From positions 1 through 22,063 of the IMG/VR virus record IMGVR_UViG_3300009762_000007: DNA of 22,063 bases. One strand, 5' to 3'. The stretch's first letter is position 1, and every line of letters starts with the position of its first letter. Positions 20,495 through 22,063 of this stretch are shown here, piece by piece. Source of the DNA: a virus. The notes beneath the pieces are model-generated. The model saw only the letters and a program-made list of their open reading frames with translations, made no database searches and was not told where the DNA came from. Both the position numbers and the translations under genes were made by a program.

Positions 20495-20823
20495 TGGCTA
20501 TCAATTCTACGGTTGATCTTTATGCGCCAAGTGAAACAAGAGCCGCAGATGGAACATTACAGCCAAATTATAATTACTCAGTACCAAGCGACACGATAAC
20601 CGCTGATGTACAACCTAAGACTCTAAATGAGATGGAATTAAAATTGTGGGGCATTGATATCCAAAAGCAAGCCGCGAGGAATGTCTACGATTTTAGCTTT
20701 AGTCCATACTGGATAGTCGGCGGCAGGGCAAGGGTTGACGGGACAAACTTGTACAGGATTATGGCGGTCAATCCTTACAACACGCACATAGAGGCGGTAA
20801 TAGTGCCGCTCGTGGGGGCCTAG
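20494..20823 (+). CDS. head closure / head-tail joining protein
   Basis: A 109-residue protein. Length, position and pattern match the SPP1 gp16-type stopper family: an N-terminal strand (VDLYAPSETRAADGT), central TITADVQPKTLNEMEL, then WIVGGRARVDGTNLYRIMAV. It closes the connector after packaging and makes the tail attachment surface. Confidence 0.6.
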   Translation: MAINSTVDLYAPSETRAADGTLQPNYNYSVPSDTITADVQPKTLNEMELKLWGIDIQKQAARNVYDFSFSPYWIVGGRARVDGTNLYRIMAVNPYNTHIEAVIVPLVGA

Positions 20824-20824
20824 A

Positions 20825-21268
20825 TTGACAATTGAAGAGTTCCAGGCAGAAATGGCACGAAGATCCGCTAATATAAGAACCGATATGGGCCGAGCAATTA
20901 CCAATGCTTGTATGCTTGTACAGAATACCGCACAGAAAGGAATGACCGATACCGAGATAGATAGTAGCAAGGTTTACAAGCGTAGAAGTGTATCACATAG
21001 TCCATCGGTAGACTTCGATTATCCTGCTGTTGATACTGGAAGGCTTAGGCAGTCAATAACGCACGATGTTGAAGTCAATGGTAGTGAAACAATTGGAAGA
21101 GTGGGCACGAATTTAGAATATGGTTTATATCTTGAGTTCGGCACTAGCAAAATGTCGCCCCGTCGATGGCTTAAACCATCGCTTGCAATAAATAGAGACA
21201 AAATAAACAAATTGCTATTAAATGCAGTCAAGGGCAAAGACGTAGACATTGATATAGGCATGGAATAA
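20825..21268 (+). CDS. HK97 gp10-like neck / tail-joining protein
   Basis: A 147-residue protein starting TTG; GGGGG lies 7 nt upstream. The family hallmark is VDTGRLRQSI followed by VGTNLEYGLYLEFGTSKMSP, then RRWLKPSL (about residues 75-122). Residues 1-40 are a helix. HK97 gp10-like proteins sit at the head-tail interface. Confidence 0.8.
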   Translation: MTIEEFQAEMARRSANIRTDMGRAITNACMLVQNTAQKGMTDTEIDSSKVYKRRSVSHSPSVDFDYPAVDTGRLRQSITHDVEVNGSETIGRVGTNLEYGLYLEFGTSKMSPRRWLKPSLAINRDKINKLLLNAVKGKDVDIDIGME

Positions 21269-21637
21269 ATGACGACGGTAGGACAGTTCGCATATACGAC
21301 ATTGATAAATTGCACAGCGCTAACGGCATTGGTTCCGGCTACAAACATTTATCCTACATGGTCCGAAGCTATAACGCAATTTCCAGGAGTTTATTTTTGC
21401 GATAGTCAATATGATATTGAGTTTGCCGATGAATTGCCGCAAGGAAACTTTGGCGAAATAACAATTGATGTTTTTGTTAGAGATGATAGTCCCGATCCGA
21501 TTAGTCAAATAATTTGTAGTTTGTTTCGTGGATTATATTGGAGTTGCACAAGTAATACCGATGTCCCGGACCCGGAAACAGCCGTAAGACATAGGCATAT
21601 GATTTTTTCCCGGCCGTTATTGCCGGGGGATATTTAG
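21269..21637 (+). CDS. tail completion (tail terminator-like) protein
   Basis: A 122-residue protein starting directly at the end of the gp10-like gene. AYTTLINCTALTALVPATNI, then YPTWSEAITQFPGVYF, and the strand EITIDVFVRD match the gp17/DUF3168-type tail terminator layout: a helix, then a four-strand sheet. It caps the tail tube where it meets the neck. Confidence 0.6.
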   Translation: MTTVGQFAYTTLINCTALTALVPATNIYPTWSEAITQFPGVYFCDSQYDIEFADELPQGNFGEITIDVFVRDDSPDPISQIICSLFRGLYWSCTSNTDVPDPETAVRHRHMIFSRPLLPGDI

Positions 21638-21652
21638 AAGGAAGGTACAAAG

Positions 21653-22063
21653 ATGGCTAATGTAGTTAATTATGCTTCCGCAATAGGTATAGAAGGTGCA
21701 GTATATGCACTACTTACCGAAAGTAGCGATGTTTTAGGAGGTACCCCTGTTTATGGTACCGTTCAAAACTTTTTTCCTTCTGCCAAACTTACTGTAAAGC
21801 CTAACGGTTCTTCTACTACAGACTGGGGCGATGATGGTCCGGCCTATACTGCTACAACCACGGGTATTTATCAGTTATCGCTCGAAGTACTTGATGTTGA
21901 CCCGCAGGCATATGCAGTTATTACTGGACAGGCTCGAGCGAATGGTGTTGCTGTCGATGGTTCGCTTGATACGGCTCCATATGTTGCTTTTGGGTATAAA
22001 CAGTGGCTCGGAGGAGTTGATAGCAGTGGGAACAAAAGATATCGATACAAGTGGCTTCTAAAG
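21653..22063 (+). CDS. major tail (tube) protein, 5' part only
   Basis: The first 137 codons of a gene that runs off the right edge. The ATG follows AGAAGGAAGG by 6 nt. It begins MANVVNYASAIGIEGAVYAL and contains NFFPSAKLTVKPNGSSTTDW and IYQLSLEVLDVDPQAYAVI, then YVAFGYKQWLGGVDSSGNKR. These features match the phi13-type major tail tube family of long-tailed siphoviruses. Confidence 0.7.
   Translation, partial: MANVVNYASAIGIEGAVYALLTESSDVLGGTPVYGTVQNFFPSAKLTVKPNGSSTTDWGDDGPAYTATTTGIYQLSLEVLDVDPQAYAVITGQARANGVAVDGSLDTAPYVAFGYKQWLGGVDSSGNKRYRYKWLLK

Overview
This window is a contiguous piece of a tailed double-stranded DNA phage (or prophage) genome. Every convincing gene is on the plus strand. 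Genes are short, tightly packed and often overlap by ATGA or TAATG. They carry strong purine-rich ribosome binding sites, TTG and GTG starts are common, and several promoters look like sigma-70 sites. A predicted lipoprotein and the Shine-Dalgarno use point to a bacterial host, but the sequence does not fix the taxon.

Layout. (1) Positions 1 to about 8.6 kb hold some thirty small early or accessory genes. Most are unrecognisable; many are cysteine-rich zinc-finger-like proteins, some are tiny membrane proteins. The recognisable ones are a sigma-factor-like protein (4850-5395), a lipoprotein (4520-4789), and a protein with twenty tandem four-residue xSVx repeats (3456-4211). (2) Positions 8.67-10.65 kb hold the most remarkable locus: a 311-residue protein related to the C-terminal (Transposase_20/Nop-like) half of IS110 transposases, with no nuclease domain, followed by two arrays separated by a ParB-like gene. 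The arrays have a strict 36-nt period: 9-nt edge repeat, 9-nt spacer, 9-nt loop repeat, 9-nt spacer. This is the architecture of TIGR-Tas (tandem interspaced guide RNA) systems, here with a TasA-like, nuclease-free effector. The arrays hold 2 and 7 dual-spacer units and measure exactly 72 and 252 nt. (3) Positions 10.65-12.46 kb hold a secreted lytic transglycosylase-like enzyme, a small acidic protein, a protein with two NUMOD1-like DNA-binding repeats, a ferritin with a complete ferroxidase centre, and a Cys-rich small protein. (4) From 12.5 kb to the end lies an HK97-type morphogenesis module: portal fused to a MuF-like domain, prohead protease, major capsid protein, probable decoration protein, head-tail connector, a beta-helical fibre-like protein, head closure, HK97 gp10-like protein, tail completion protein, and the start of the major tail protein. 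This order indicates a siphovirus-like virion. No terminase is visible in the window.

Working together: the early block probably serves host takeover and transcription switching (sigma-like factor, promoters at about 730, 1000 and 4810). The TIGR-Tas locus would supply dual-guide RNAs to a DNA-binding but non-cutting Tas protein, plausibly for repression of host or competitor genes or for self-regulation. Ferritin, the lytic enzyme and the structural operon follow.
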